Positions 16,602-25,849 of a stretch of DNA of 64,000 bases are shown in pieces. The DNA comes from an uncultured Bacilli bacterium (GTDB lineage: Bacteria; Bacillota_I; Bacilli_A; RFN20; CAG-826). The first letter of the stretch is position 1, and every line of letters begins with the position of its first letter. The position numbers were made by a program, and so were the translations under genes. The stretch spans positions 1 to 64,000 of the forward strand of contig CAJOMQ010000009.1 of the NCBI GenBank assembly GCA_905236715.1, given 5' to 3'. The notes under the pieces are model-generated. The model made no database searches and was not told the DNA's origin. It saw nothing but the letters and a program-made list of their open reading frames with translations.

Positions 16602-17576
16602 CTATTTGGTGGTATCACCTTTGACAAAACGACAATCGAGAATATTTACTTTCTCGTAATCGTTTTTGTTTTCCATAATTTTGATTAGTAGTTCAACACA
16701 TTTTTCCGCCATCTCCTTGATGGGTTGTTCTAATGTGGTGATGTTTTCTAATTTGCTAATGGAGAAATCTCCATCGTAAGAAACAATTTGTAATTCTTCG
16801 GGTACTTTAATATGTAGTGCTTTTAAACGGTTGAATAATGTATTAGCGAGAATGCACCCGGAGACAAATATGCCATCAATATGGTCACGATTGGCCAATA
16901 ATTCATCGACGAGCACTTTCTCTTGCCCGTGTTCAACATCTTTATTGATGACAAAACTTTCTAAGCCATTTTCTTCCATCACTTCACGATAGGCTTTTTC
17001 TCTTAATGTCACTTCACTAGACTGAGTGGCACGGGTACCTAAGAAAGCAATTTTATGACACCCCTTTTCAATGAGATAGCGAACACCTTGCTTTGTTGCC
17101 TCGTAATTATTTGAAGAAACAATTGGTATATCATTACCTAAATGTCTATCAATCGTGACAATAGCGAGATTTTTAAAATCATTCTCTTGATGTTCATAGT
17201 GGGTGACAAAGATAGCACCATCCGCTTGTTTTTGCGCTAAACGATGCAATATTTCTTGTTCTTTTTCAATACGATGTTGACTAGAGGCCACTAAGAGGGA
17301 ATATCCTTTTTGATCCGCGGCTAATTCAATTTCTTCCACTAATTTAGCGAAGAATGGATGATTAATAACGGGCACCACTACCGCAATAACATTACTACGG
17401 GATTGCGATAATCGTTTACCGGCGACATTAGGAACATAATGAAGTTCCTCAATGGCTTTCATGACTTTTTGCCGAGTTGATTCACTAATTTGGGGAGAAT
17501 CATTTAAGACACGGGAAACCGTGCCGATGCCGACTCCACTACGAGCGGCTACTTCTTTAATGGTGGGTGATCTCAT
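16602..17576 (-). CDS. LacI-family transcriptional repressor of the fructan locus
   Basis: 324 residues. The HTH is TIKEVAARSGVGIGTVSRVLN (residues 5-25) with a hinge helix ending in NVAGKRLSQSRS, followed by a periplasmic-binding-like effector domain (VIAVVVPVINHPFFAKLVEE). Such proteins bind palindromes with a central CG and release them on binding a sugar. Two identical sites TGGAAACGTTTCCA precede the operon and the 5088-6941 gene. The gene is embedded inside the operon it probably controls, overlapping the upstream GH32 gene by 4 bases, so autoregulation is expected. Confidence 0.88.
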   Translation of the reverse strand: MRSPTIKEVAARSGVGIGTVSRVLNDSPQISESTRQKVMKAIEELHYVPNVAGKRLSQSRSNVIAVVVPVINHPFFAKLVEEIELAADQKGYSLLVASSQHRIEKEQEILHRLAQKQADGAIFVTHYEHQENDFKNLAIVTIDRHLGNDIPIVSSNNYEATKQGVRYLIEKGCHKIAFLGTRATQSSEVTLREKAYREVMEENGLESFVINKDVEHGQEKVLVDELLANRDHIDGIFVSGCILANTLFNRLKALHIKVPEELQIVSYDGDFSISKLENITTLEQPIKEMAEKCVELLIKIMENKNDYEKVNILDCRFVKGDTTK

Positions 17577-20500
17577 AAAGATTTACCTCCTTTTTTCTTC
17601 TTAAAAATAAAGATAATGGCAATAGCAGCGCCGCCTAAAAGAAGGACACCACCACCGATACTTAATCCTAAAATAAGTGGTAAGTAATTCGTTTTATCTT
17701 TAATTTTGACTGATTCTTGATAACTATTGACGGTAACGGTAAATGAAACAGTATCATTAACCACAACTTCGTTTTCACCTTCATTAAAGCAAGAAGCATC
17801 AATAGTTAAGGTATAATCAGAAACATGATATTTATCTTCTTCAATAATTTGATCATTAACCTTTACGGAATTAATGGGGTTATTACCGATATAAACATTA
17901 ACATTAACTCCAACTTCCACTTCTAAATCATCAATGACGAAGGTATGTGATGCATTGACATTAACCTTAATGGTAAAGGAAGAATATTCACCGACGATGC
18001 GGAAATTATATTCACCATTTTCTAATAAAGCGAAATAAGAATCACGGATATATAAATAACCAGCGGATTGATAATAGAAACCTTGTTGTAATTTTAAATT
18101 ACCTTTGGTAACGTTATACACTTCTTTCACATATTGATTAATTTGTAATGCGACTGGTAAATCACCGGAAACGTAATCATAATTTTCTCTTAAAATGGAT
18201 AATGATTTGAAATTGACTTTCGCGGAGAAGACATTAAAGCCAAAGCGACCTGTTAGAGGTTCATTATCCGCGAGAGTGTATTGAATAGCGTTAATGCCGT
18301 TCGCGGTAATGTTGATATCTTTACCGTTAGCTTTAATAGTTAAAACAATATTTTCTAAAGGTAAATTAATATTTTCACTTCTCGCTAATTCACCATGGGT
18401 TGACCATAATTTGACAACACCTTCACCCGCATCATAATTAGCGACGAGATAAGAAGTCATCTCATCATCAGCGCGGAACACTAAGGCACCCGCGGTGCCA
18501 CTAACGATATCAAATTTGCCAGATAAGGTAAAATCACTACCACTTTCTTCGGCTAATAAGAAGCCGTTGCCACTACTCTTTTCACCTGTTAAGATTGCAT
18601 CGTTAACGAGCCAATCACCAGCAAAAATGCCATCACTATTAAACGTGAAATCAGAGATGAAACGAGCGGTATTTACCACGACATTAATGGTTTTTTCTTG
18701 TTGACCAGCCTTAACCTTGAAAGAAGCTTCTCCCATTTTTAAAGCCACGAGATTAATACCGTAATTACTGGCGGAGAAAGAAACGACATCATCGTTTTCG
18801 ATTTCTTCCCAAATTAAATCACCAGTGCCGGAATACCAAGTAGTAACAAATTTGGCTTTGCTTAATTGTGTATCTAAAGCCACATCTTCACTAGCTACAT
18901 ATAATAAGCCTTCATCTTCGGCAATATTTTGACGATAAATAGAGGCCACTTCATTAATTGTTAATGATTCAATAAGAGCGTCTTCTGCTTCTAGAGAAGC
19001 ACCGATAGAATACATAGATGCTGTGGTGACAAAATAGAAACCGATAGAGAAATCTTCGCAAAAGACTTCTAAACCACCATTATCACTGAGAACATAGAAC
19101 GTTTTAACATCACTATCACCGAGGATTTTAGAGGCATATTTGGTGTGCCAGTCAACATTGGTGTTGATGCCTTTATCATCAAGATTAGTTCTATCAACAT
19201 AATAACCATCGGTTTCATTCCAACCGAATTCCATATATTCATCAGAACCGACATCCGCTTTGAAAGTGATTGGTTTATTATTATTTGTTTTAATAGAGGC
19301 ATCCATTTCAAAAACATGAGTGTGAACGTCTTCTAGTGGATTGTCACTTTCAGAATTGATGGTCTCATTAGTGATATTAATAACATTATTTTTGATGAAA
19401 TTATCATTATTAACAGTAATTGGTTTTTGGGTTAAACGATACCCTTCGGAAGTTGTTTTCACACCATATTCAACGGGGATAGTAAAGCCACCATTCCATC
19501 TTTTTCTTAAATTAGCGTACTCACCTGGCCCGGTGCAGAAAGAAGCGTTTAAATCACCAGAAAACCAGTTAATAACGATATCTTTGCCATTAAATTCACT
19601 ATTTATGTCATTGATATAGAAACTTTGAGAAGCATAACTATCAGGTCCATAATCTAATGGTTTTAAGGGCATTTGATCTAAAGAATAAGTGGAAATATCA
19701 ATGCCATTTTCATCTAAAAACTCCACTTTATTAGTGCTGTAATTATATGACATAGTACCTAATAAATAAGTACGAGATTTATTGGTTAAATAAGCGTGTT
19801 CAACACCATTTTCATCTTCTAAAACACCTACACCTATACATTCTGGTGTGGGGAAGGCAAATTCTCCCGCGATAGACCATTCTAAAAGGTTGGTGGATTT
19901 TAAAAACCATCCTTTATTTAAGCCATAACTACTAAGAGTCATGCCCCATAATAAAACGGTGTTTCCTTCTTTTCTTAAGGGGAAAATTTTCGGATCACGC
20001 CAATCAATTTTTTCCGTATGACCAGTAATATATTGGGAAATGAGTTGACGTTTAGTCCAAGTCATACCACCATCATCGCTAGTCATAATCACTTGATCTT
20101 GTGCCATTTCACCGTCTCTGGTATAAACAGCGAGGATGCCACTTCCACCATTATTGGGGAACCAATTTAACATATCAATGTCATGGCTCATGCCGTTTTT
20201 ATAATCAATCGCACAACCAGACCACATATAACCCCAGCCTAAACCAAACCCAGCGTCACGAGCTTCAGGGAATAGACAAATGGGTAAAAATTCAAAATGA
20301 ATTAAATCTTTACTACGGGCATGCCCCCAGTACATTGAACCCCATTGGAGACCAAATGGGTGTGTTTGATAATAGACATGATAATAACCATTATGGTAAA
20401 CCAAAGCGTTAGGGTCATTGGACCATTTGGCAAAAGGTTGTAAATGATATTGATTACGATATGGTTCAGAGAAATAGGAGTAATCCGATTTTCCGATTTC

Positions 20501-21100
20501 CATATTATTTAAATAAACATCACTATTGAAGCAATTAAGACCTAAATAGCCACCTTGATAAGTACCTTTTAAATCAATTGTGGTATCAATGCCAAATCTT
20601 TTAATACCTTCAATGAAGAATTCCGCATAAGCGTGACCTTCTTCCACGGTCATAATGACTTTTAAATTGACGTTTTCAATATTTCTTACTTCATTAGAGA
20701 CAAATTCTCTTTCAGGATCATTCATTTTATCGTTACCAATAAAATAATCGGAATATAATTCACTGACGTTATATCCACCCGCTCCATTAGTAGCAAAATA
20801 TAATAATTTAACATGGTTTTCATAACGGTCCATGTTGATGACATAATAATGGTCGTTTTCTTCCGCGCCAAAAGCTAAACCACCAGCTTGGCCAGAACGG
20901 AAATGTAAATCACCGGTATATACGAAGCTTTCATCCGCCCCATAATAATGGGAAGAAAGGACAAAAGCATCTCCACCACTAGAAAGAGATAATTCTTCCG
21001 CTTTAACTTGTTGGAATTCTTGTTGATTGCTATTGGTAGCAAAAGATAATCCACCGATAGCTAAAACAGAAATTAAGAAAGGAAATAATTTATTCTTCAT
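17573..21100 (-). CDS. Large membrane-anchored GH32 fructanase (levanase/inulinase type)
   Basis: 1175 residues. Signal peptide (MKNKLFPFLISVLAIGG) and a C-terminal anchor (about 1145-1168, then KKKKGGKSL). An N-terminal CBM66/LamG-like domain (about 36-205) precedes the GH32 propeller, which has WSNDPNA with nucleophile Asp229, WRDP with Asp369 and PEC with Glu420. The GH32 sandwich follows, then a second CBM66-like domain (about 810-965, SDFTFNSDGIF start) and Ig-like strands. All catalytic residues are intact, so this is the best candidate for the main extracellular fructan hydrolase; exo or endo action and levan versus inulin preference cannot be read. It overlaps the ATPase gene upstream by 11 bases. 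Confidence 0.87.
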   Translation of the reverse strand: MKNKLFPFLISVLAIGGLSFATNSNQQEFQQVKAEELSLSSGGDAFVLSSHYYGADESFVYTGDLHFRSGQAGGLAFGAEENDHYYVINMDRYENHVKLLYFATNGAGGYNVSELYSDYFIGNDKMNDPEREFVSNEVRNIENVNLKVIMTVEEGHAYAEFFIEGIKRFGIDTTIDLKGTYQGGYLGLNCFNSDVYLNNMEIGKSDYSYFSEPYRNQYHLQPFAKWSNDPNALVYHNGYYHVYYQTHPFGLQWGSMYWGHARSKDLIHFEFLPICLFPEARDAGFGLGWGYMWSGCAIDYKNGMSHDIDMLNWFPNNGGSGILAVYTRDGEMAQDQVIMTSDDGGMTWTKRQLISQYITGHTEKIDWRDPKIFPLRKEGNTVLLWGMTLSSYGLNKGWFLKSTNLLEWSIAGEFAFPTPECIGVGVLEDENGVEHAYLTNKSRTYLLGTMSYNYSTNKVEFLDENGIDISTYSLDQMPLKPLDYGPDSYASQSFYINDINSEFNGKDIVINWFSGDLNASFCTGPGEYANLRKRWNGGFTIPVEYGVKTTSEGYRLTQKPITVNNDNFIKNNVINITNETINSESDNPLEDVHTHVFEMDASIKTNNNKPITFKADVGSDEYMEFGWNETDGYYVDRTNLDDKGINTNVDWHTKYASKILGDSDVKTFYVLSDNGGLEVFCEDFSIGFYFVTTASMYSIGASLEAEDALIESLTINEVASIYRQNIAEDEGLLYVASEDVALDTQLSKAKFVTTWYSGTGDLIWEEIENDDVVSFSASNYGINLVALKMGEASFKVKAGQQEKTINVVVNTARFISDFTFNSDGIFAGDWLVNDAILTGEKSSGNGFLLAEESGSDFTLSGKFDIVSGTAGALVFRADDEMTSYLVANYDAGEGVVKLWSTHGELARSENINLPLENIVLTIKANGKDINITANGINAIQYTLADNEPLTGRFGFNVFSAKVNFKSLSILRENYDYVSGDLPVALQINQYVKEVYNVTKGNLKLQQGFYYQSAGYLYIRDSYFALLENGEYNFRIVGEYSSFTIKVNVNASHTFVIDDLEVEVGVNVNVYIGNNPINSVKVNDQIIEEDKYHVSDYTLTIDASCFNEGENEVVVNDTVSFTVTVNSYQESVKIKDKTNYLPLILGLSIGGGVLLLGGAAIAIIFIFKKKKGGKSL

Positions 21101-22478
21101 TGGCTAATTCTCCCAGAATATTAGTTTCTTCAATGATTGGCTTATTATCAAAAGCATAGATGGTACGACCAGTTTCTTTATCAAATAAGTGGATATTTTC
21201 CCCTTTAAAGCGCACATGAATAATGTCACCTTGACTAATAGCGGATCTTTCTTGTACGGAAATATTAAATTCTTCTTCAGAATCCACTAATTTACAGAGA
21301 ATATTGGTGGTATTGCCTAATATTTCTACGAAATTAACTTCCGCTTTTAGGTCTTTTTGGTTGTTAGTGATAGCAATATGTTCACCTCTCACACCGAGGA
21401 TTAAATCGTGTGATTGGCCATCGATATAACCATTTTTGATTTCTTTTAAATCCTTTAAATTAAAAGATATTTTTTTATTATTACTTAACAATACCTCAGC
21501 GGTTTTCACTCCCGCTTGGAAAGAGATTGGGAAAGTATTCATCTGTGGGGTTCCGATAAAACCGGCGACAAATAAATTGATTGGATTATCATATATTTCA
21601 CTCGGTGTACCCACTTGTTGAATAACACCATCTTTCATAACGACAATGCGGTCACCCATCGTCATCGCTTCTACTTGGTCATGGGTCACATAAACGAATG
21701 TTGTTTGTACTTTTTTATGTAATTTGACGATTTCATTACGCATCGAGGCTCTTAATTTGGCATCGAGGTTAGATAATGGTTCGTCTAATAAGAAAACTTT
21801 GGGGTCTCTCACTAAGGCGCGGCCTAAGGCGACACGCTGACGTTGACCACCACTCATTTCCGATGGTTTTCTATCTAAAAGGGCTTTAATATCTAAAATT
21901 TCCGCGGCCTTTTGGATTTTCTCATCAATTTCTTCTTTGGTGTAATGCACCATTTTCATCTTGATGAGGCTGGGATTATTTTTTAATTCTTGAATTTGTG
22001 CATTTAATTCATTAATCTCGTCAACCGACTGCGATTTTTTGATTTGTTTTTGTAATGAATTAATTTGATTTTTATCAACTACGTAAACAGGATTAAGTTC
22101 TTTATCTAAAACAGGTTTAGGAATTTTTCTTAATTTCAAACCATAAGCCATATTTTGGTAAGAGTTCATATGAGGATACAAGGCGTAATTTTGGAAAACC
22201 ATGGCGATATCACGTTTAGAAGCATCGACATTATTTGATAAAACATCACCGATATATAATTCACCACCAGTGATATCTTCTAGTCCAGCAATCATTCTTA
22301 AAGTTGTGGATTTGCCACAGCCAGAAGGACCCACCAAAACAATAAATTCACCATCTTGAATTTCTAAATTAAAATCTCGCACCGCAAAAGGAGAAAGTTC
22401 ATTGTTTTCAATCTTTTTAGTTTCTGTTTTGCTGTGGGAGTATGCCTTATAGACATGTTTTAGTCTAATTGACGCCAT
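21090..22478 (-). CDS. msmK: Sugar ABC importer ATPase (MsmK/UgpC type) with a coiled-coil-like insertion
   Basis: 462 residues, about 90 longer than usual. Walker A is GPSGCGKST (50-58), the signature is MSGGQ (208-212) and Walker B is VFLLDEP. The C-terminal OB-fold regulatory domain is present. Between the helical-domain strand MAYGLKLRK and the helix EEIDEKIQKAAEIL there is an insert of about 55 residues (122-178) rich in Gln, Glu and Lys with heptad-like spacing (LQKQIKKSQSVDEINELNA). It lies in the helical subdomain next to the permease contact. The gene opens the fructan operon, preceded by AGGAA and the operator at 22498-22511. Confidence 0.88.
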   Translation of the reverse strand: MASIRLKHVYKAYSHSKTETKKIENNELSPFAVRDFNLEIQDGEFIVLVGPSGCGKSTTLRMIAGLEDITGGELYIGDVLSNNVDASKRDIAMVFQNYALYPHMNSYQNMAYGLKLRKIPKPVLDKELNPVYVVDKNQINSLQKQIKKSQSVDEINELNAQIQELKNNPSLIKMKMVHYTKEEIDEKIQKAAEILDIKALLDRKPSEMSGGQRQRVALGRALVRDPKVFLLDEPLSNLDAKLRASMRNEIVKLHKKVQTTFVYVTHDQVEAMTMGDRIVVMKDGVIQQVGTPSEIYDNPINLFVAGFIGTPQMNTFPISFQAGVKTAEVLLSNNKKISFNLKDLKEIKNGYIDGQSHDLILGVRGEHIAITNNQKDLKAEVNFVEILGNTTNILCKLVDSEEEFNISVQERSAISQGDIIHVRFKGENIHLFDKETGRTIYAFDNKPIIEETNILGELANEE

Positions 22479-22497
22479 AGGGATTCCTCAACTCTCA

Positions 22498-22511
22498 TGG
22501 AAACGTTTCCA
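22498..22511 (-). promoter_or_regulatory. LacI-type operator of the main fructan operon
   Basis: TGGAAACGTTTCCA, identical to 6956-6969, lies 20 bases before the ATPase start codon. A TTGACT -35-like box lies upstream on the minus strand (near 22542), with a weak AACAAT-type -10 before the operator. Repression by the locus LacI protein is the simplest reading; a CcpA-type protein is possible. Confidence 0.75.
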
Positions 22512-22555
22512 TAAATATTGTTGACCCTTTGACCGCTAAAGTCAATATTTTTATA

Positions 22556-22600
22556 GAAAATAGGCCCCACTCACTAACGTGATATAGAAGCCTATTTTTG
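22556..22600 (-). terminator. Terminator of the DUF4353-like lipoprotein gene
   Basis: AATAGGC (22559-22565) pairs with GCCTATT (22590-22596), with T-runs on both sides, so it may act in both directions. Confidence 0.6.
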
Positions 22601-22627
22601 CGAAATATTTTGATGTAAACAATTAAT

Positions 22628-24391
22628 TTACGAAATAGTGACGGAATTAGAACTTTGGTTCCAAGATAGAACAGTGCTATCGGAACGGGATAAGGTGTAA
22701 GTTGCATTTTTCACTAACGAAGAAGAATAGATAAGGAAACTTCCGTAAACATAATCATTAGTAAAACTAATATCTAATCCATCGCCCGATAAAGTGTAAT
22801 TACCCGCGGCTAAAGATACACTACTAGCATCGATTAAATGACCGGGGCCACCAGGACCACCAGGACCTCCACTACCTTGGCTACTAGAGCTAGCGGTGGC
22901 GGCATATAAAACATTGCTATTAGTGGATGGTGATCTTTCTAAACCATTAAAGGCAATGAGGGTACCACCCGTCATTGAACAAGCACCATCGACATCGAGG
23001 CCAGTCGACATGTTACTACCCATTGTGCCTGGTGAGCCTCTAGTGATAATAACACCACCAGAAATGGTGACGCTACCATTGCTATCAATGCCATCAGTAT
23101 CACCATTACTGACTGCGACATCTAAATAACCACCGGTGATTGTTAAAGCGCAGTCTGAGAAAGACTTTTTGGAACAGTTAACACCATCATCACTGCCATA
23201 TATGTAGGAATATCCGCCATTGATATTGATATAATTGCCTTCAAAACCTTCGACAGCACCAGTGACCACGATTTTGCCATCGTTGATGGTGAGAGTATTA
23301 TCAGCGTGTAGACCATCATCACCACTAGCGACTTGGATTAAACCACCATTAATGGTGATATTACCTGTGCCACTACTACCATTTTCTAAAGCAATGCCAT
23401 AATTAGCGTGAATAGCGTCATCACTAGCGCCGATGACAATCGTACCATTATTGATGATGATATCATTTTGGGCTTTCAAACCTTTTTCACTATCGGCCAC
23501 AAATGTTGATTTGCTGTAATAAGTGGCATTTGTGCCGGTTTTTATTGATAAAGAGGTGGGAACTTCATCATCTAATTGATCAATTTCCACATTATAAGAA
23601 GCATCAATCGCATCATGTAAGGAATCAACATAGACAGTACCACCATTAATGGCAATGGTACCTTTTTGTTTGCCTTTGCTAGTTAAATCACTATCTTCAC
23701 TTTTTAAGCCGTTACCAGTTTTGGCGTAAGCTTGTACTGTACCAGAGGTAATTGTAATGCTGTTATTTCCCTTGATTGCGTTATTATAACCAGTAATTTT
23801 AGTGGTTAATTTTTGGATAGTTAAATCTTTAGAAGTATGGACACCATTATTGTAATTACCAGTGATAACAAGAACACCACTACCTTTTAATTTCAAATCT
23901 GTTTTCGCATAGATGGCCCCTTCACCTTGACCGTCCACGTCAGTGACTTTAGCGCTTCGATTATCAGTAATAGTGTTTTCACTACCTTTTTTCGCGGATA
24001 TTTCTAATTTGTCCGCGGTTAGAGCTTTTATTGGGGAATCTTGATCATAATTGATCGTGGCGCCATCTAATTCTAAAACCACTTCATCATCTTCGCCGGC
24101 GGAAACGAGAATTTGTCCTTCTAATTTGCCACTCGCGGTATATGTGCCCGCACTGGTAATTGTGTAGATATTATCATCAACAGTAAAAGCACCATCTTCC
24201 GTGGTTAAAACAAATTCACCAGTATTTTCTTCGGGAGAAATATCTTCAGGATCATCAACAGAAATAGATGTATTGTAATCATAATTAGAACCATAATCTT
24301 CCTCACTAATAGAGCTAGTTTCAGTTCTATTACAACCAGCAAGCGCCAATAATGATAAAGCTGATAAGACTAATAAAACTTTCTTTTTCAT
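22628..24391 (-). CDS. DUF4353-like carbohydrate-binding beta-helix lipoprotein
   Basis: 587 residues. Lipobox LAGC with Cys19 and an acidic linker. The body is a long series of parallel-beta-helix-like turns rich in I-T-I-N-G-G, D-D-G-I-H-A and S-G-D-D motifs (GASDDAIHANYGIALE, ASGDDGLHADN, YGSDDGVNC), typical of the carbohydrate-binding domain proteins annotated DUF4353 in gut Firmicutes. A GGPGGPGGPG stretch near residue 510 separates a C-terminal sandwich. The repeated Asp-Gly pairs suggest calcium binding. No catalytic residues are recognised. It has its own AGGAGG ribosome site and terminator; function unknown beyond a surface role. Confidence 0.7.
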   Translation of the reverse strand: MKKKVLLVLSALSLLALAGCNRTETSSISEEDYGSNYDYNTSISVDDPEDISPEENTGEFVLTTEDGAFTVDDNIYTITSAGTYTASGKLEGQILVSAGEDDEVVLELDGATINYDQDSPIKALTADKLEISAKKGSENTITDNRSAKVTDVDGQGEGAIYAKTDLKLKGSGVLVITGNYNNGVHTSKDLTIQKLTTKITGYNNAIKGNNSITITSGTVQAYAKTGNGLKSEDSDLTSKGKQKGTIAINGGTVYVDSLHDAIDASYNVEIDQLDDEVPTSLSIKTGTNATYYSKSTFVADSEKGLKAQNDIIINNGTIVIGASDDAIHANYGIALENGSSGTGNITINGGLIQVASGDDGLHADNTLTINDGKIVVTGAVEGFEGNYININGGYSYIYGSDDGVNCSKKSFSDCALTITGGYLDVAVSNGDTDGIDSNGSVTISGGVIITRGSPGTMGSNMSTGLDVDGACSMTGGTLIAFNGLERSPSTNSNVLYAATASSSSQGSGGPGGPGGPGHLIDASSVSLAAGNYTLSGDGLDISFTNDYVYGSFLIYSSSLVKNATYTLSRSDSTVLSWNQSSNSVTIS

Positions 24392-24735
24392 AACTATTCA
24401 ACCTCCTTTTTTAATCACATAAGGTAATAACGTTAGTGTTTGAAATTAATGTATCTAAAATATAAAGCAATTTAACCGCAAATGTAATACAAATAATTAT
24501 TTGTTTGCTTTAAATTTTAGAAAAAATAATAATGCATTTCTCCTTTATTTAATTAGTGTTTTCAACGATTTTCATCGATGAGTTCGATATATTTTTATCT
24601 TCTTATTACTAAAAAATAATTTAAAAATTTAACCTTTTATCCATGAAAATATTTTTTAAAAATGTTGGTAATGCGAAAATAAAAAGCCTCTTTCCAAAGA
24701 TGAGGATTGAGGCAATTGTTAATTCTTTTTAGGGA
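24392..24735. other. AT-rich intergenic region
   Basis: 344 bases with no coding signal. It holds the ribosome site of the lipoprotein gene at its left end and the terminator of the aldo/keto reductase gene at its right end. I see no riboswitch or tRNA. Confidence 0.6.
24681..24713 (-). terminator. Terminator of the aldo/keto reductase gene
   Basis: Minus-strand GCCTC (24713-24709) and GAGGC (24690-24686) with an AT-containing loop are followed by five T. Confidence 0.7.
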
Positions 24736-25848
24736 TTATTTTTCGAATTCTTGTGCGACTTCTTCTAATAATTGACGAATCGGAAGATGTTGTGGGCAAA
24801 TGTTTTCACATCTTCCACATTTGATGCATTCACTGGCTTTACCTTTATTTGCAGTGTGGACATTATGATAATAATATCCAGCATTCCAATCATGGAAAAT
24901 GCGACGTGAATTCATGCAGGCAAATAAATCAGGAATAGAAATATGTTTAGGACAGCCATCAACACAATAACGGCAGGCTGTGCAATTTATCATATTAGTG
25001 TCACGAATAGTCGCGGCGATTTGTTCACATAGATGGAATTCATCTTCATTAAGTGGTTGAAAATCTTTCATAATCGAAATATTTTCTTCCATTTGATTAA
25101 AAGCGCTCATACCAGAAAGCACCATTAAGACATTTTTTGGTGTCGCCGCAAAGCGGAGAGCTAAATTCGCGGGAGATAATTGTTTTTCTTTTAATAATTG
25201 TTGTCCTTTTTCAGGAAGGTTAATGAGGCTACCACCTTTAATAGGTTCCATAATGAGGACACGTTTATCATATTTAACGCAGACGTCATAACATTTCTTT
25301 GATTGAATTGAAACATCATCGTAATCGAGGTAATTATATTGGATTTGCACGACTTCAATTTGCGGATATTCTTGTAATATTTGTTCTAATACATCCGCGG
25401 TATCGTGGAAAGAAATACCAAAATGACGGATTTTTCCTTCTTCTAATAATTTCAGCGCGGTTTCATAAGCATGACATTTTTTAAAATGTTGGAAAACCAA
25501 TCTATTTTGTGCGTGCATCAAATAAAAATCAAAATAAGGAACTCCACACGCTTCTAATTGAGCATTAAATAAAGGAATTATATCTTCTTCTTTGTTGAAA
25601 AAATTACCTGTTAATTTATTGGTTAATAAATAAGATTCACGAGGGTAACGAGAAGACAAGCATTCTTTGACCGCTTTTTCACTGAGGCCACGAATATAAC
25701 CATGCGCAGTATCAAAATAATTGAAACCATTTTTTAAGAAGAGATCCACCATGTCTTTCACTTGGGGAATATCAACTTCTTCACCCACCATCGGTAAGCG
25801 CATTAATCCAAATGCTAATCTTTTTTTAATTTCGGGAAATTCTTTCAT
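24736..25848 (-). CDS. Aldo/keto reductase with C-terminal 4Fe-4S ferredoxin domain
   Basis: 370 residues. The AKR barrel has the catalytic-tetrad motifs: NYFDTAHGY (Asp and Tyr), LTNKL (Lys) and FYLMHAQN (His). From about residue 285 come two cluster motifs, CTACRYCVDGCP and CIKCGRCENICP. This architecture is common in anaerobic Firmicutes, where its substrates are mostly unknown. It could pass electrons between NADPH and a ferredoxin-type carrier. It ends 1 base before the neighbouring 2-epimerase gene region, so it is the last gene of the polysaccharide transcript or shares it by chance; its link to that pathway is uncertain. Confidence 0.85.
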   Translation of the reverse strand: MKEFPEIKKRLAFGLMRLPMVGEEVDIPQVKDMVDLFLKNGFNYFDTAHGYIRGLSEKAVKECLSSRYPRESYLLTNKLTGNFFNKEEDIIPLFNAQLEACGVPYFDFYLMHAQNRLVFQHFKKCHAYETALKLLEEGKIRHFGISFHDTADVLEQILQEYPQIEVVQIQYNYLDYDDVSIQSKKCYDVCVKYDKRVLIMEPIKGGSLINLPEKGQQLLKEKQLSPANLALRFAATPKNVLMVLSGMSAFNQMEENISIMKDFQPLNEDEFHLCEQIAATIRDTNMINCTACRYCVDGCPKHISIPDLFACMNSRRIFHDWNAGYYYHNVHTANKGKASECIKCGRCENICPQHLPIRQLLEEVAQEFEK

Positions 25849-25849
25849 A

